A stretch of 57,934 nt of DNA from Deltaproteobacteria bacterium. GTDB lineage: Bacteria; Desulfobacterota; Desulfarculia; Adiutricales; Adiutricaceae. Under the pieces are notes generated by a model. The model did no database searches. It was given only the letters and a program-made list of their open reading frames with translations, and was not told the origin of the DNA. The stretch lies in assembly GCA_031264145.1 (NCBI GenBank), contig JAISEK010000105.1:1-57934 (forward strand). The letters run 5' to 3'. Shown here one piece after another: positions 17,245 through 26,714 of the stretch (its first letter is position 1; the number at the start of each line of letters is the position of its first letter). The translations under genes and the position numbers were made by a program.

Positions 17245-18906
17245 ATGTCATGGGGTAGAAGACGCAGAGGCAGCTATGGCGGATACTTCCAACGCCGGCC
17301 CAAGGTTGACCTGGCTAGAATCAAAAAGGAAAACCCAAACATAAAGCCCATCGTCATCGAGGGCCGGACCATCAGCCGGACCTTCTGGGGCAAGGGCTGG
17401 TGCGATCACTTCGAGGGCATGGCCGATTTCGACAACCGCCTGCCCCGCGGCCGGACCTACGCCCGCAACGGCTCGGTCTTCCACCTGGAAATCGGCCCTG
17501 GCAGCATAGTCGCCAACGTGGCCGGCTCAGACGTCTACACGGTGAAGATGGAGGTGGACCCACTGCCCCTGGAGAGCTGGGGGGCCATAATCCAGAAGTG
17601 CCACGGCCGCATCTCGACCATCATCGACCTCCTCAAGGGCCAGTTCTCGCCCGAGGTCATGGAGGTCGTCTGCGACCCCAAAAACGGCCTCTTCCCCACC
17701 GCGAAGGAGATACGCTACAACTGCTCCTGCCCCGACTGGGCCCACCTGTGCAAGCACATCGCCGCCATCTTCTACGGCATCGGCAACCGCCTGGACACCG
17801 AGCCAGAGCTCCTGTTCCTCCTAAGACGAGTCAACCCCAACGAGCTGCTGGCCAGCGGCGCTGAAAGCCTCCTTGACGGCTCCGCCCCCGACAACGGGAA
17901 CGTCCTCAACGGCGACCTGGGGGCCATCTTCGGCATCGAGCTGACCACCCCCCAGCCAGTGGCCACCTCACCGATGAATTCCGCCAAGGAGCCGGCCAAG
18001 AGGGCCGAAGAGACCAAGCCCCCCAGGACCAAGCGTCTGTCCGACCCGCTTTTGACGGAGGCCATAGCCCAGATAGGCCAGTCGAGGAGAGCCCTGGAGG
18101 AAAGATCCTCCGCGGAGCCACCCACGAGGGGCCGGATGACCAAGGGCGAAATCACGAGGCCCTCAGCCGCTATCCAGGCCGCCGCCGAAAAGGCCGCCAT
18201 GGACAAGGCCGCCGCCGAAAAGGCCGCCATGGACAAGGCCGCCGCCGAAAAGGCCGCCATGGACAAGGCCGCCATGGACAAGGACGCCGCCAAAAAGGCC
18301 GCCCTGGAGACCAAGCGGAACAAGGCCACCGAGACGCCACCAACGAGAAGAGGCCGGAAGCCCAAGGTCGAGGCCCCAGGGCTATCCGCAGCCATCCTGG
18401 CCGCCACCGAAAAAGTCGTGGCCGAAAACGCCGTCCAAAAAAGAGCCACCATGGTGGGCAGACGTGACGAGGCCGCCGGGCCCCAGCCAAAAAAGAGAGG
18501 CCGGCCGCCCAAGGCCATGGCCGCACCCACTTCCGTCCCGGCCGGAAAGGCCCCCAGGACCAAGGACCAAGAAAGCCCTGGCGCAAAAGGAAGGGAGCCA
18601 GGCAAGGCCCTGACCGGCCATGAGTATACCCAGGCACTGGATGAGGTAAGGGACTGGCTTAGGGCCATGTATAAGCCCCAAGTCACCGGCAAGACAGATG
18701 GAAAGATTACAGTCCCTGGTTCATCGGCCAAAGCCGCCGTCGGCCCTGCGGCCGCCAAATCCCTGGCTGCCAAAGATGGCGCGGCAAAGACCCCGAACCC
18801 AATAAAAAAGGCGGGAAACGGCCGGAGGATGGGCGACCAAGGGCCGGCCAAGCCAACGGTGGCCAAAAGGCCTGGCCTGGTCATAACCCTGAAGAACAGA
18901 AATTGA
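17245..18906 (+). CDS. SWIM zinc-finger protein with AT-hook-like tail
   Basis: 553 residues. Residues 1-230 form a conserved domain with the SWIM motif CSCPDWAHLCKH: Cys160, Cys162, Cys169 and His171 (CxCx6CxH), expected to bind zinc and to contact DNA or protein. After about 230 the sequence is low complexity, with three perfect 10-residue repeats AAEKAAMDKA and two AT-hook-like cores: RRGRKPK near 367 and KKRGRPPK near 416, the second matching the RGRP core of AT-hooks that bind the minor groove of AT-rich DNA. It is co-transcribed with the SNF2 helicase. The tail is Lys/Ala/Pro-rich, like histone H1-type bacterial tails. Confidence 0.85.
   Translation: MSWGRRRRGSYGGYFQRRPKVDLARIKKENPNIKPIVIEGRTISRTFWGKGWCDHFEGMADFDNRLPRGRTYARNGSVFHLEIGPGSIVANVAGSDVYTVKMEVDPLPLESWGAIIQKCHGRISTIIDLLKGQFSPEVMEVVCDPKNGLFPTAKEIRYNCSCPDWAHLCKHIAAIFYGIGNRLDTEPELLFLLRRVNPNELLASGAESLLDGSAPDNGNVLNGDLGAIFGIELTTPQPVATSPMNSAKEPAKRAEETKPPRTKRLSDPLLTEAIAQIGQSRRALEERSSAEPPTRGRMTKGEITRPSAAIQAAAEKAAMDKAAAEKAAMDKAAAEKAAMDKAAMDKDAAKKAALETKRNKATETPPTRRGRKPKVEAPGLSAAILAATEKVVAENAVQKRATMVGRRDEAAGPQPKKRGRPPKAMAAPTSVPAGKAPRTKDQESPGAKGREPGKALTGHEYTQALDEVRDWLRAMYKPQVTGKTDGKITVPGSSAKAAVGPAAAKSLAAKDGAAKTPNPIKKAGNGRRMGDQGPAKPTVAKRPGLVITLKNRN
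18181..18270 (+). repeat. three perfect 30-bp tandem repeats in the SWIM gene
   Basis: The 30-base unit starting GCCGCCGAAAAGGCCGCCAT is present three times without a mismatch, followed by a shortened, diverged copy. It encodes AAEKAAMDKA. Perfect identity at the DNA level suggests recent slippage, so the copy number probably varies between strains. Confidence 0.95.
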
Positions 18907-19159
18907 CCCTACATGCCGGCCGCCAATGCCAGGCATTCAACAAAAACTCGAGCGAGAAGGCTGCTGGATTGGGCTTGGGACAATTGGCGGCTCCCAAACA
19001 ATATAGACTATTCTATAAGTAAACCAGGATTAATTCCTACAATTAATTGATTCTTTTACACCTACTAATTGTCGATAATTTCATAACGAGACAGTTTCAA
19101 TAGTCATTTTAACCACAAAGACACAAGACAACAGCCCTAAATCGAGGCGGGAGTAATTC

Positions 19160-19830
19160 AACCGGATTATAGAGTCTGTTCCCAGCAAGTCCACTGCGCC
19201 GGCACTCATCCTGCGCGAATGCAAACTGGACAACGGCAAAGCGGTCAAACGGGCATTGGCCAAACTGCCCGGCCTGCCCCGAAAGGCCGTCGAAGACCTC
19301 AAACTGGCCCTTAAGGGCGGCAACCCCATAGACGGCATGTATTTGGGCGATAACGTCGAGTGTGAGGCGTCCATTCCATTTGGGCACGTCAAGGCGACAC
19401 TTGCCGCCATGGAGGGCTTGAATATCCCCTATTTTCTGGAGACCAGTCACCAAGCACTGAAAGAAGCGTGGCCTTGGCTATCATAGCGTAGTGAATCCCA
19501 AGGACACACTGAGGCGACCCTTCTCCGGCCACCTTGCCCTCCGGAGGCTGAATTGAAGACAGGGAACATCGATGGGGATGCCATCTACCCCGCGGTGGAG
19601 TGTCTTTTCGAAAGACGGTAGGAATATCAAGAATCGACTGGCCAAACACCATACGCGCGAAAGAGACTGCATTTGCTTAAATGTTTTATCAGACCATCAT
19701 GGGATAGATGGGGCACCCTTCGCAACGGCTAGGCAGCCGACAAGGTACAGGCGGCCAATTATCCGCCGGGCGTATCCCCCTGACCTGACACGGGCGACCC
19801 GAGGCCATTGCTGCCGGCCTTAGACAACGC
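19160..19830 (+). pseudogene. IS1634-like transposase remnant
   Basis: Frame pieces in order: KSTAPALILRECKLDNGKAV, then AKLPGLPRKAVEDLKLALKG, then ECEASIPFGHVKATLAAMEG (19200-19420), as in the N-terminal third of IS1634-family transposases (LRES...GKV..RTLANLS.LP, then ...GHV.A.L). After a stop a second frame (19572-19740) reads IKNRLAKHHTRERDCICLNV and on to APFATAR, matching the next expected block (IEKRLA.RHL...L.LYDV). Stops and frameshifts make it inactive. A later ORF (19968-20228) may be a further decayed part but is not clear enough to include. Confidence 0.5.
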
Positions 19831-20824
19831 CTGGAGGCAATTTGGCCTGTCCAGGCTGGTCACACGGTTGGCCCAAAAGGCATCGCCGTCCCCAGGTAAA
19901 CCCCAGGCGTTGACTGCATTCCAGCAATACACAATTCCTCGCTCAGGTCATTGGCACCTGGCCAGGATTGCCGAGGGACAGTCTTGACAGGATCAAGGAA
20001 AAGGCACGTGAGGGAGGCCTTTTGGCGGGAATTGACGTTGCACTACGGGGATCCCGAGTCGAGGCAAAACAGCACCCAGGCCTGGAGATCGGACTGAGCC
20101 GACCGAAAGTCTTCCGGAAAAGAATGGCCTATGGCCACAAGGCGCATAGTTTCGGGACGTCGCTGGACGATCTCGCGATGGCCGAAAACCCAGTCACGCC
20201 TTCAAATGTCCAAAGACCCAAAGGATGACGATATTTGAAGCCAAACCAGTCTACTGGCCCCAGTATCAATCGTTCCAACTACCGGATAAATACCGGCTCA
20301 CCGATAAGAACAATCACTTCTCTCGCTAACCAACCTAATTTCCCGACATATTTATGCCTGTTTGCTGTGAACGGCAGCTTGGAGGCACAGGTCCCAAATT
20401 TCCCTCCTGGCCCATAGAAACGGAATATGGCAGGACATGATGCGCCAGGCCCGGTTTGCCGGAACTGGAGGGGGCGACGACTTGTGTCGGTTGAGACAAG
20501 GAAGGCCCATGCCAGACACTTGTGGGCTGGAAGGCTCCCTGAATGGGCTTGCGACCGTCAGGGTCGGGGAAAAAGCCATCACCGCTGATTTGGCCCGTAA
20601 GCGGCCGGCCAGGACTTGGCCAGAACCAGGCCTGTAAAGTGCTTCCCTTCCAGGGGACTGGGACCATGACGCCGCTCCACGGGACGTGGGACGTTTTACT
20701 TTCCCGTTGACCACAATCGTTCGCGGCGTCCCGCCCAAATAAGAATTCCCTGCCCGCGCGTGTGCCCTCAGGGGCGACCAGGAAGGCCTCGATGGGTATT
20801 TCCCGGCCGATTTTCCCTGGCGGC
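19831..20824. other. spacer with decayed sequence
   Basis: Intermediate GC. An open frame at 19968-20228 (starting MPRDSLDRIKEKAREGG) could be the continuation of the IS1634-like remnant, but similarity is too weak to claim. Nothing else is supported up to the flavoprotein gene that ends at 20825. Confidence 0.3.
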
Positions 20825-21451
20825 CTACCCGTCAAGACGTCGGAAAAGCGTCTTGAGGCCGATCCTGTTTTTCAGGGCCAGCAGATACCACATCAGGTTG
20901 GCCGAGGCCTTGTAGAAAAACCTGGGCACGGACGGCTGTGAAAAACGATCCGGCCCGGAGGCCGACTTCATCATGGCCACCGACAAGAGCTCAAGCTCCT
21001 GCAAAAAGACCTTGAAGGGGAAGCGGCCGATGCCGGAGAGATGGGGGATCAGCCCCCCTCCGCCCCAGGCCAGCCCCTGGCCCCACCTGAGGCCCTTTTG
21101 GCGACAAAAATGCCTAAGTATATCCAGGGCCAAGGCATTGTGCCTGGCCTCCCAAAAGCCGTTGTTCAGGACGGCGTAGACGGTCAGGCCACAGAGGCCG
21201 GCCGCGGGCAGCCCTTCCAGGAGATCGACCAGGTGGGAAGGCAGCCCATCGACATACAGTGGGAAGACCAGGGCCAGGGCCCCCGCCCCCTCAAGGCTTT
21301 CGGCCAGCCGCGCCGCACCAAGGCCAGGCGAGCCCAGCGTGATCGTCGGCCCGTCGGAGAGACGCCCGACGGTCCGGGCCAGGGCCCTGGAGATCCTCTG
21401 GCTGGCCCCATCGCCGTCCTTGGGGCTCCCGTTCAAAATCACGACCTTCAT
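20825..21451 (-). CDS. flavodoxin-fold NAD(P)H/FMN oxidoreductase-like protein
   Basis: 208 residues starting MKVVILNGSPKDGDGASQRI, the phosphate-binding loop of the NADPH-dependent FMN reductase/flavodoxin-like family (GSPK.G.S). The middle ALALVFPLYVDGLPSHLVDL matches the second FMN-contact segment (P.Y...P). The C-terminal 70 residues (FFYKASANLMWYLLALKNRI) are an extension with amphipathic/hydrophobic character that might contact the membrane. Electron donor and substrate unknown. Start overlaps the stop of the upstream gene by 4 bases, so the two are translationally coupled. Confidence 0.8.
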   Translation of the reverse strand: MKVVILNGSPKDGDGASQRISRALARTVGRLSDGPTITLGSPGLGAARLAESLEGAGALALVFPLYVDGLPSHLVDLLEGLPAAGLCGLTVYAVLNNGFWEARHNALALDILRHFCRQKGLRWGQGLAWGGGGLIPHLSGIGRFPFKVFLQELELLSVAMMKSASGPDRFSQPSVPRFFYKASANLMWYLLALKNRIGLKTLFRRLDG

Positions 21452-21978
21452 GCCAGTGCCTCGCCAAGCCGGTCCAAGGAGTCAAAAAAACGGACCGAGG
21501 CGTTCGGGGCCATGAAGTTCCTCTGGTTGTGCCTGGCCAGTTCCCTGGCCGTCACCATCTGGGCCTCGTCGAGATCCTGGCCGTAATAGAGATAGGCTAG
21601 GTCCGGGCTCCGGGGGTAGCGCCGCCGGTGCCGCATCTCACCTCCCCTGTCCTCGAAAAACGGGAGTATGAAGCCGATGGAGCGGTCCAACACGGCCTTG
21701 ACCGGGGCGGACAGGCCGCCGAAGACCAGGCGGCTGACAATGGACAGCCTGTCGTGCGCTGGCATCAGGGAAGAGAACGCCGAGGCCCGATCGCCCAGGA
21801 CGCAGCGCCCGGGCGTCCTGACCCAGCAGCCGAAGCAGCCCAGGCAGTGGCGGACCATGGGCAGGGCCGGGAACAGGGTGACCATTTCGGAGGGGGCCGG
21901 AAGATGCTTTTGGGCCTGGCCTGGCTCCAGGTCGTGGAGGATCAGCACCCGGCCGATCTCTCTGTCCTTCCCTGTCAT
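21448..21978 (-). CDS. iron-sulfur flavoprotein-like reductase
   Basis: 176 residues, flavodoxin-like fold with a compact cysteine cluster HCLGCFGCWVRTPGRC: Cys45, Cys48, Cys51 and Cys59, i.e. CxxCxxCx7C. That spacing is the one described for iron-sulfur flavoproteins (ISF) of anaerobes, which carry a [4Fe-4S] cluster beside FMN and handle electron transfer or O2/H2O2 reduction. FGGLSAPVKAVLDRSIGF is the FMN-site segment. The start at 21978 is chosen because the preceding 46 codons lack family-like sequence. The glycine-rich N-terminal FMN loop is poorly conserved, so cofactor binding should be tested. Coupled to the second flavodoxin-fold gene. Confidence 0.7.
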   Translation of the reverse strand: MTGKDREIGRVLILHDLEPGQAQKHLPAPSEMVTLFPALPMVRHCLGCFGCWVRTPGRCVLGDRASAFSSLMPAHDRLSIVSRLVFGGLSAPVKAVLDRSIGFILPFFEDRGGEMRHRRRYPRSPDLAYLYYGQDLDEAQMVTARELARHNQRNFMAPNASVRFFDSLDRLGEALA

Positions 21979-22121
21979 GGCCCCCCCTGGCGGCTTGGCT
22001 TTTTTGTTCCGACGGCGCAGGCCCGTCGAGAACGGGCACCGGCCCGGCGACATTCCCCGGTCGTCAGCCATTCTAGCATATCGGGCCAGGGCCGAGGGCA
22101 TTTTCGCCCCGGCCACCTTCC

Positions 22122-22871
22122 CTATCGGGCCTGGCCCAGGTCAAGGGTCTCGGCCCCCTTTTTCCCTAGGACCCGGATGACTGCCAGGTCCCCTGTCCAG
22201 TCCACCTCCAGTGTCCCTGTGGTCCCATGGTCCATGCAAAGGCCCCTGGCCTGGAAGCCAGCGGCCGTCCGGCTGGACCAGATTTCTATGGCCGACAGCT
22301 CCCGGCAGCCCTCGGGCTCCAAAAGCCCCAGAAAATGCTTGACCAGCCTGGACTCGCGGCCGCGGTAGTCGATGGTCTTTTCGGCCTGCCTCATCCTCTC
22401 GAGATCCTTTCTCAGCCCCAGCATGTCCACCAGGAGCTGCCCGTCGGCATAGGCTACGTCGCCGCCGGCGGGCCAGTGCTCGGGGACTGGCGGCTCCGGG
22501 ACCTCCGACAGACTGAAGCCCAGTCCCATGGCCGCCAGAGCCGCGGCCAATAGCACCGCCACCGCCAGGACGATGGCCCTGGGGCACTTGCGCCTGGCCC
22601 CCACAGTCCGGGGCAGTCCTTCCAGGCCGGAGCCCCAGGGCCGTTCGCTGGCCTGCGACGGGCCAAGGCCAAGACTGCTTACCACCTGGCGGATCAGCCG
22701 ACCCGACGGACCCACGGCGGGACCAGGTCGGCTGGCCGAGGGCAGGGGGCTGGACTGGGGCCTGAACCGCTCAAGGCAGTTCGGGCACCTGAACCAGACG
22801 GCCCCATGGACGTGGCGGCCTGGGGGGTTGAAGCTCAACCTGGCCAGGCATCTGGGACAGACTACTTTCAT
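22122..22871 (-). CDS. zinc-ribbon (MJ0042-type) membrane protein
   Basis: 249 residues. N-terminal zinc ribbon: CPRC (5-8) and CPNC (29-32) in the MJ0042 arrangement with F/W residues between. A Pro/Ser/Gly-rich linker leads to one transmembrane helix (AIVLAVAVLLAAALAAMGLG, about 99-118) and a C-terminal domain of about 125 residues, probably outside the membrane. This architecture is common in deltaproteobacteria; function unknown. It lies 143 bases upstream of the flavoprotein pair in the same direction, so the three may form one unit. Confidence 0.75.
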   Translation of the reverse strand: MKVVCPRCLARLSFNPPGRHVHGAVWFRCPNCLERFRPQSSPLPSASRPGPAVGPSGRLIRQVVSSLGLGPSQASERPWGSGLEGLPRTVGARRKCPRAIVLAVAVLLAAALAAMGLGFSLSEVPEPPVPEHWPAGGDVAYADGQLLVDMLGLRKDLERMRQAEKTIDYRGRESRLVKHFLGLLEPEGCRELSAIEIWSSRTAAGFQARGLCMDHGTTGTLEVDWTGDLAVIRVLGKKGAETLDLGQAR

Positions 22872-24283
22872 TGGCTACCCTGCCTACCCCTGGCCATTCG
22901 GGCTAAGGGCAAATTGCCTCATAAATCAAGATTTTTATTTCACAAATATTAACTAATTAAAATTCTAAAATATTCACAATATCTGCTATTATATAATTTA
23001 TATATAAAAAAGTAAACTTGACCTTAGATCTAATAACATTTAAAATATTAATCCTAATACAAATAATAATAAACTAATAATATACTAATACATACTATAG
23101 TAGTTTATTAAAAATATTTTAAACAAACTCAGAACCATCTGGGCGGTCATGGTAGGAGACGGCGAGAATATGGATCGGCGGAGACCCTACTCGCCTTCGC
23201 TGGGAAGTTCCTTCCGGCACCACATCATCCACAGGGAACGACCTTGGACGAAAAGCCGAGGCCCAGCCAGCACCCCCCCTTACTCAAATTGCCAGTGGCC
23301 CCCTGGATCGCCGTAGTCGCCGAGGAAAAGGACCGAACTGGGCAGTATTCAGCATCGGCTGGTTCGCCGAGCCTCGACAGTCCCGATACTGGCCTGGGCT
23401 GGAGACAACCTGGAGGCGATACCCTGGCTGTGAAGCCGGGATCCAGGATGGCAAAGGCAATCATTTTTCGATCTCGTCATGAATACATCTGGTCCAATCG
23501 GTAAAAGAGACGAGGGGGAGAGTTTGACGGCACTCCGTTGACGGCCACGAAACCTGGCACGATTCCCAAAGTTGGCGCCATGCCTGTCCGTTGAACACGT
23601 ATGTGCCAGCTCTGTTGTGTTGAAAATGGCACACGGTGCTCCCTCGAGTATTTAGATTTTACCGCTCCCTTTGGCATTTGCGGACAGAATCTTGTGTCTC
23701 AAGCCCATATCGTCGATGGAACGGCATCTCGTTGAAACGGCTGGGATACCGCGTCACACTTGAACTTGTCTGGTGGAAAAACTCACAGGCATTGTCACAT
23801 GATGTGGTCCTGCCTGTCATCAGTCGATACGACACGGCGATGACCGTGTCAAATTTCGATTACATGGGATAGGACGATTCCGTTATCTCACAGGATCTTC
23901 CTCGTTTTCCAGGCATTGGGTATCCTCGACTTTTTGGGGGCATCACTGAGGTACTGCTACGCTATCCTGATATTGCATCTTTGCTGGCTTCCAAGACGGT
24001 GCCTTCCAACTCGTGGAAGGCGACGGAAAAACTCGACTTCTCCAAATCAGTTAAACCGTGGATCGCTGCGACTTCTCCCTAGCCGTTCTCGTTCTTGATT
24101 TTGACACTGTATTCATTTGTTTTTTTCTGCCATTGAAATACTTATTTTGCTATGGTCCATTCCGCTGTTTGGTCCGTTTGGGTGTTTGGCGTTAACAACA
24201 GCATCGACCTGGTTTATATTTATAGAATTATCCTTGTTATTTTCAGGGTAATGTGATAATTATAAACCAAAGGCGGCGAGGAC
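22872..24283. other. AT-rich spacer followed by decayed sequence
   Basis: 22920-23130 is extremely AT-rich and has no gene. 23150-24100 has intermediate GC and several short frames; one (about 23920-24080) reads naturally as GITEVLLRYPDIASLLASKT and on to KPWIAATSP but is not recognised. It is best seen as remnant DNA preceding the acquired AbiE locus. Confidence 0.4.
24226..24261. promoter_or_regulatory. inverted repeat upstream of abiEi (candidate autoregulatory operator)
   Basis: AATTATC (24226-24232) and GATAATT (24255-24261) form perfect 7-bp arms, extendable through TATA on both outer sides, 22 bases before the antitoxin ATG. AbiEi antitoxins are known to bind inverted repeats in their own promoter through the N-terminal winged helix; use of this repeat is inferred. 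Confidence 0.45.
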
Positions 24284-25054
24284 ATGAAACACTACGCACA
24301 ACTTTTGAAAATGGGCTGCTTTACCTGGAATGAGCTGAGCGCGGTAATAGGCAACCCGAAAACTGCTGACTCGCTGGCTCGCAGTTACATGAAAAAAGGA
24401 TATATCCAAAGTGTCAAACGCGGCTTATATACGGCGGTTGATTTGGCGACGGGTGAATCATCAGTGAGCAAATTCCGCATTGCCGGGAAAATCACTCCGT
24501 CGTCCTATGTGTCCCATCATGCCGCTTTTGAGTATTTCGGCTGCGCCAATCAAGTATCATACAAAGTTGAAGTTTCTTCCGAAACTGCGTTCGCTTCTTT
24601 TGGGTATGCGGGCATCACTTACGCCTATCTTTCGTCACGCATAAAAGACGGCGTGATAACGCTGCCAGACGGTGTTCGTGTGACCGATGCGGAGCGTACA
24701 GTTCTCGACGGCATAAACGATTTTGACAAGGTAATGGGCTTGGAAGAACTGCTGCGCTGTCTTGCGCTCCTCCCGACGGTCAGGGAAGATACGCTGCTCA
24801 CATATCTCGCCTCATACGGGAAACAGGTCCTATACCAAAAAACAGGCTATATATCGGAGCATTTCAGATACTCTTGGAACTTGAGCGATAGTTTTTTCAC
24901 GGCGTGCGAGTCCCGGATCGGCGAGAGCAAACGGTATCTACACAGGCCTCCGATATATGGAGACCAAAAATACAACCGCCGCTGGCGGCTTATGGTTCCG
25001 CGTGACCTGGGGAGAATCACGAACAAGGGAGTAAATTTCGATGCCGACATATGA
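24284..25054 (+). CDS. abiEi: AbiEi-family type IV antitoxin
   Basis: 256 residues. N-terminal winged-helix-like region (MGCFTWNELSAVIGNPKTAD, KKGYIQSVKRGLYTAV), then SSYVSHHAAFEYFG and GVRVTDAERTVLDGINDFD, the standard block order of AbiEi antitoxins of the AbiE abortive-infection system. AbiEi opposes the nucleotidyltransferase toxin without binding it and represses its own promoter. The frame is intact. GC is visibly lower than in neighbouring genes, as expected of horizontally acquired defence DNA. It overlaps the toxin gene by 14 bases. The partner toxin is broken. Confidence 0.85.
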   Translation: MKHYAQLLKMGCFTWNELSAVIGNPKTADSLARSYMKKGYIQSVKRGLYTAVDLATGESSVSKFRIAGKITPSSYVSHHAAFEYFGCANQVSYKVEVSSETAFASFGYAGITYAYLSSRIKDGVITLPDGVRVTDAERTVLDGINDFDKVMGLEELLRCLALLPTVREDTLLTYLASYGKQVLYQKTGYISEHFRYSWNLSDSFFTACESRIGESKRYLHRPPIYGDQKYNRRWRLMVPRDLGRITNKGVNFDADI

Positions 25055-26014
25055 TAAGGCCGTATTGCACGAGCAGGCGCAGCGGCTCGGCTTTATATCG
25101 GCTCCTTTTGAAAAAATGAACCGGTTGGCGGAGATACTGCGGTTTCTGAACGGTAACGGCGAATTACGGGAAATGCTTGCTCTGAAAGGTGGCACGGCCA
25201 TAAACATGACCATATTCAATCTTCCTAGGCTGTCCGTTGATATCGACTTGGACTTCAGCATGAATCTCACGAGAGACGAGACACGGACGAAGCGCGACAG
25301 AATCAACGAATTGCTTGACCTCTACATGACAGCGGATGGATATGCAAAAAAAGAGAAATCCAAGCGCACGCACATCCTCGATTCCTCTGTGTATTCCTAC
25401 ACGAACGCGGCGAGGAACTCCGACAATGTAAAAGTGGAAATCAATTACTCCATGCGCGCCCATGTGCTTCCTGCCGTTGATATTACCGTGCGTACCTCCG
25501 AGGTTTTCGTCCCCTGCCCTGTTCGCATAGTCTCGCCCCAGTTGAGATATTCGCTAGCAAGATAGTTGCCCTTGCCAACAGAGGCGCAGCGCGTGACCTG
25601 TACGATCTCAACAATATGATAAGCTTTGGGCTGTTCGACGAACATGACATTACTCTGCTTCGCAAGTGTGCGGTTTTCTATCTGGCGGTCTCCGGTGACA
25701 TCTCGGAGCATGGTTTCAATTTTGGGCGGGCAACGGAAATTACGCCGCATAAAATAAAGACTGAACTGTATCCGATGATCCGCAGCATGGAACACTTCGA
25801 TTTGCAGGCGGCACGTGACAGAGTTTTCTCTTTCCTCACTGAACGAATGGCACTGAACGGCAAGGAAGCCGTATTCCTAGAACGGTTCGCATCCGGCAAA
25901 TACGAGCCTGAATTGTTGTTTGATGATGACGAAATACCAAAGCGCATAGAGAATCACCCGATGGCACTGTGGCGAATAGGGCTCATCCGGCAGAAGCGGG
26001 ACGAACGACAGTAA
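25041..26014 (+). pseudogene. abiEii: AbiEii-family nucleotidyltransferase toxin, frameshifted
   Basis: The 5' frame (25041-25565) encodes the nucleotidyltransferase core: LALKGGTAINMTIFNLPRLS followed by VDIDLDFSM, i.e. the GG(T/S)..N and D-x-D catalytic motifs. It then ends at a stop after RIVSPQLRYSLAR. The expected continuation is intact in another frame: VEIFASKIVALANRGAARDL, then YDLNNMISFGLFDEHD, to the normal C-terminus (25542-26014, ENHPMALWRIG). A single change in register near 25534-25542 (CTCGCCCCAGTTGAG) explains both. The joined protein would be about 320 residues, normal for AbiEii. Loss of the toxin with an intact antitoxin is a common decay path; a sequencing error or programmed frameshift cannot be excluded. 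Confidence 0.8.
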
Positions 26015-26714
26015 TCTCACCTCTTCCAGCGGGGTATCGCAACGGTTTGCTGGTTATATAGCCAATGACACGCAAAGGCATTTATGACGAATGGCCATCT
26101 TTTTGCGACACGATTCAGGGCGCATCGAACGACATACCAATCGTCTTGCTTGGGCGACGCTAGAGGCAACCATGCCTACTGACAAAATGATTTGCCACAT
26201 TTGCCAGCGATAGGTCAGAGAAATGCCAGCAGATATGGCAAATATTTGATGTATTGTGTATAATTAGGATACGGAAAGACAACGCTTTGAAGCGTTTGGC
26301 CACGAAACCGCCCTTCACAATTTCTGTATTCGCGATGGCCGTGAGCGCATGCCGGAAGCCCCGGCTACCTTGAGGAAAATACCGCGGCGGCGTAGCGACG
26401 ATGAAGCTGCATTGAGCACACCATCTGGAGAATAGAGCCTGGTGAACAGATCTCAATAATCAATAACTTAAAAATATTGCCATACTTAAAATAATATATC
26501 AATTACTTTATTTTTTTGTTACTTACATAATTATAATCATTAAATATAGCCAATACACACAAGCAATAAATATCACTTCTAAATATATTTTAAAAACAAA
26601 AATAGACCGAAATTCCTGGTGAGCGAGGCATGTGTCCAACCAGTTAAAACGCCAGGCGTTATTCCCGATCCCTTTTGGATGAGAGGATCAAGGCCGGGCC
26701 ATGTTGGCCTTCTC
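26015..26714. other. spacer with AT-rich core
   Basis: No supported gene. 26450-26600 is strongly AT-rich. A minus-strand frame (26160-26456) lacks recognisable features. The spacer separates the AbiE locus from the 3' end of the ABC exporter permease gene. Confidence 0.4.

Noticed and set aside
23477-23677. Minus-strand ORF in the spacer before abiEi
   Set aside because: No similarity or start signal; neighbouring frames are equally open.
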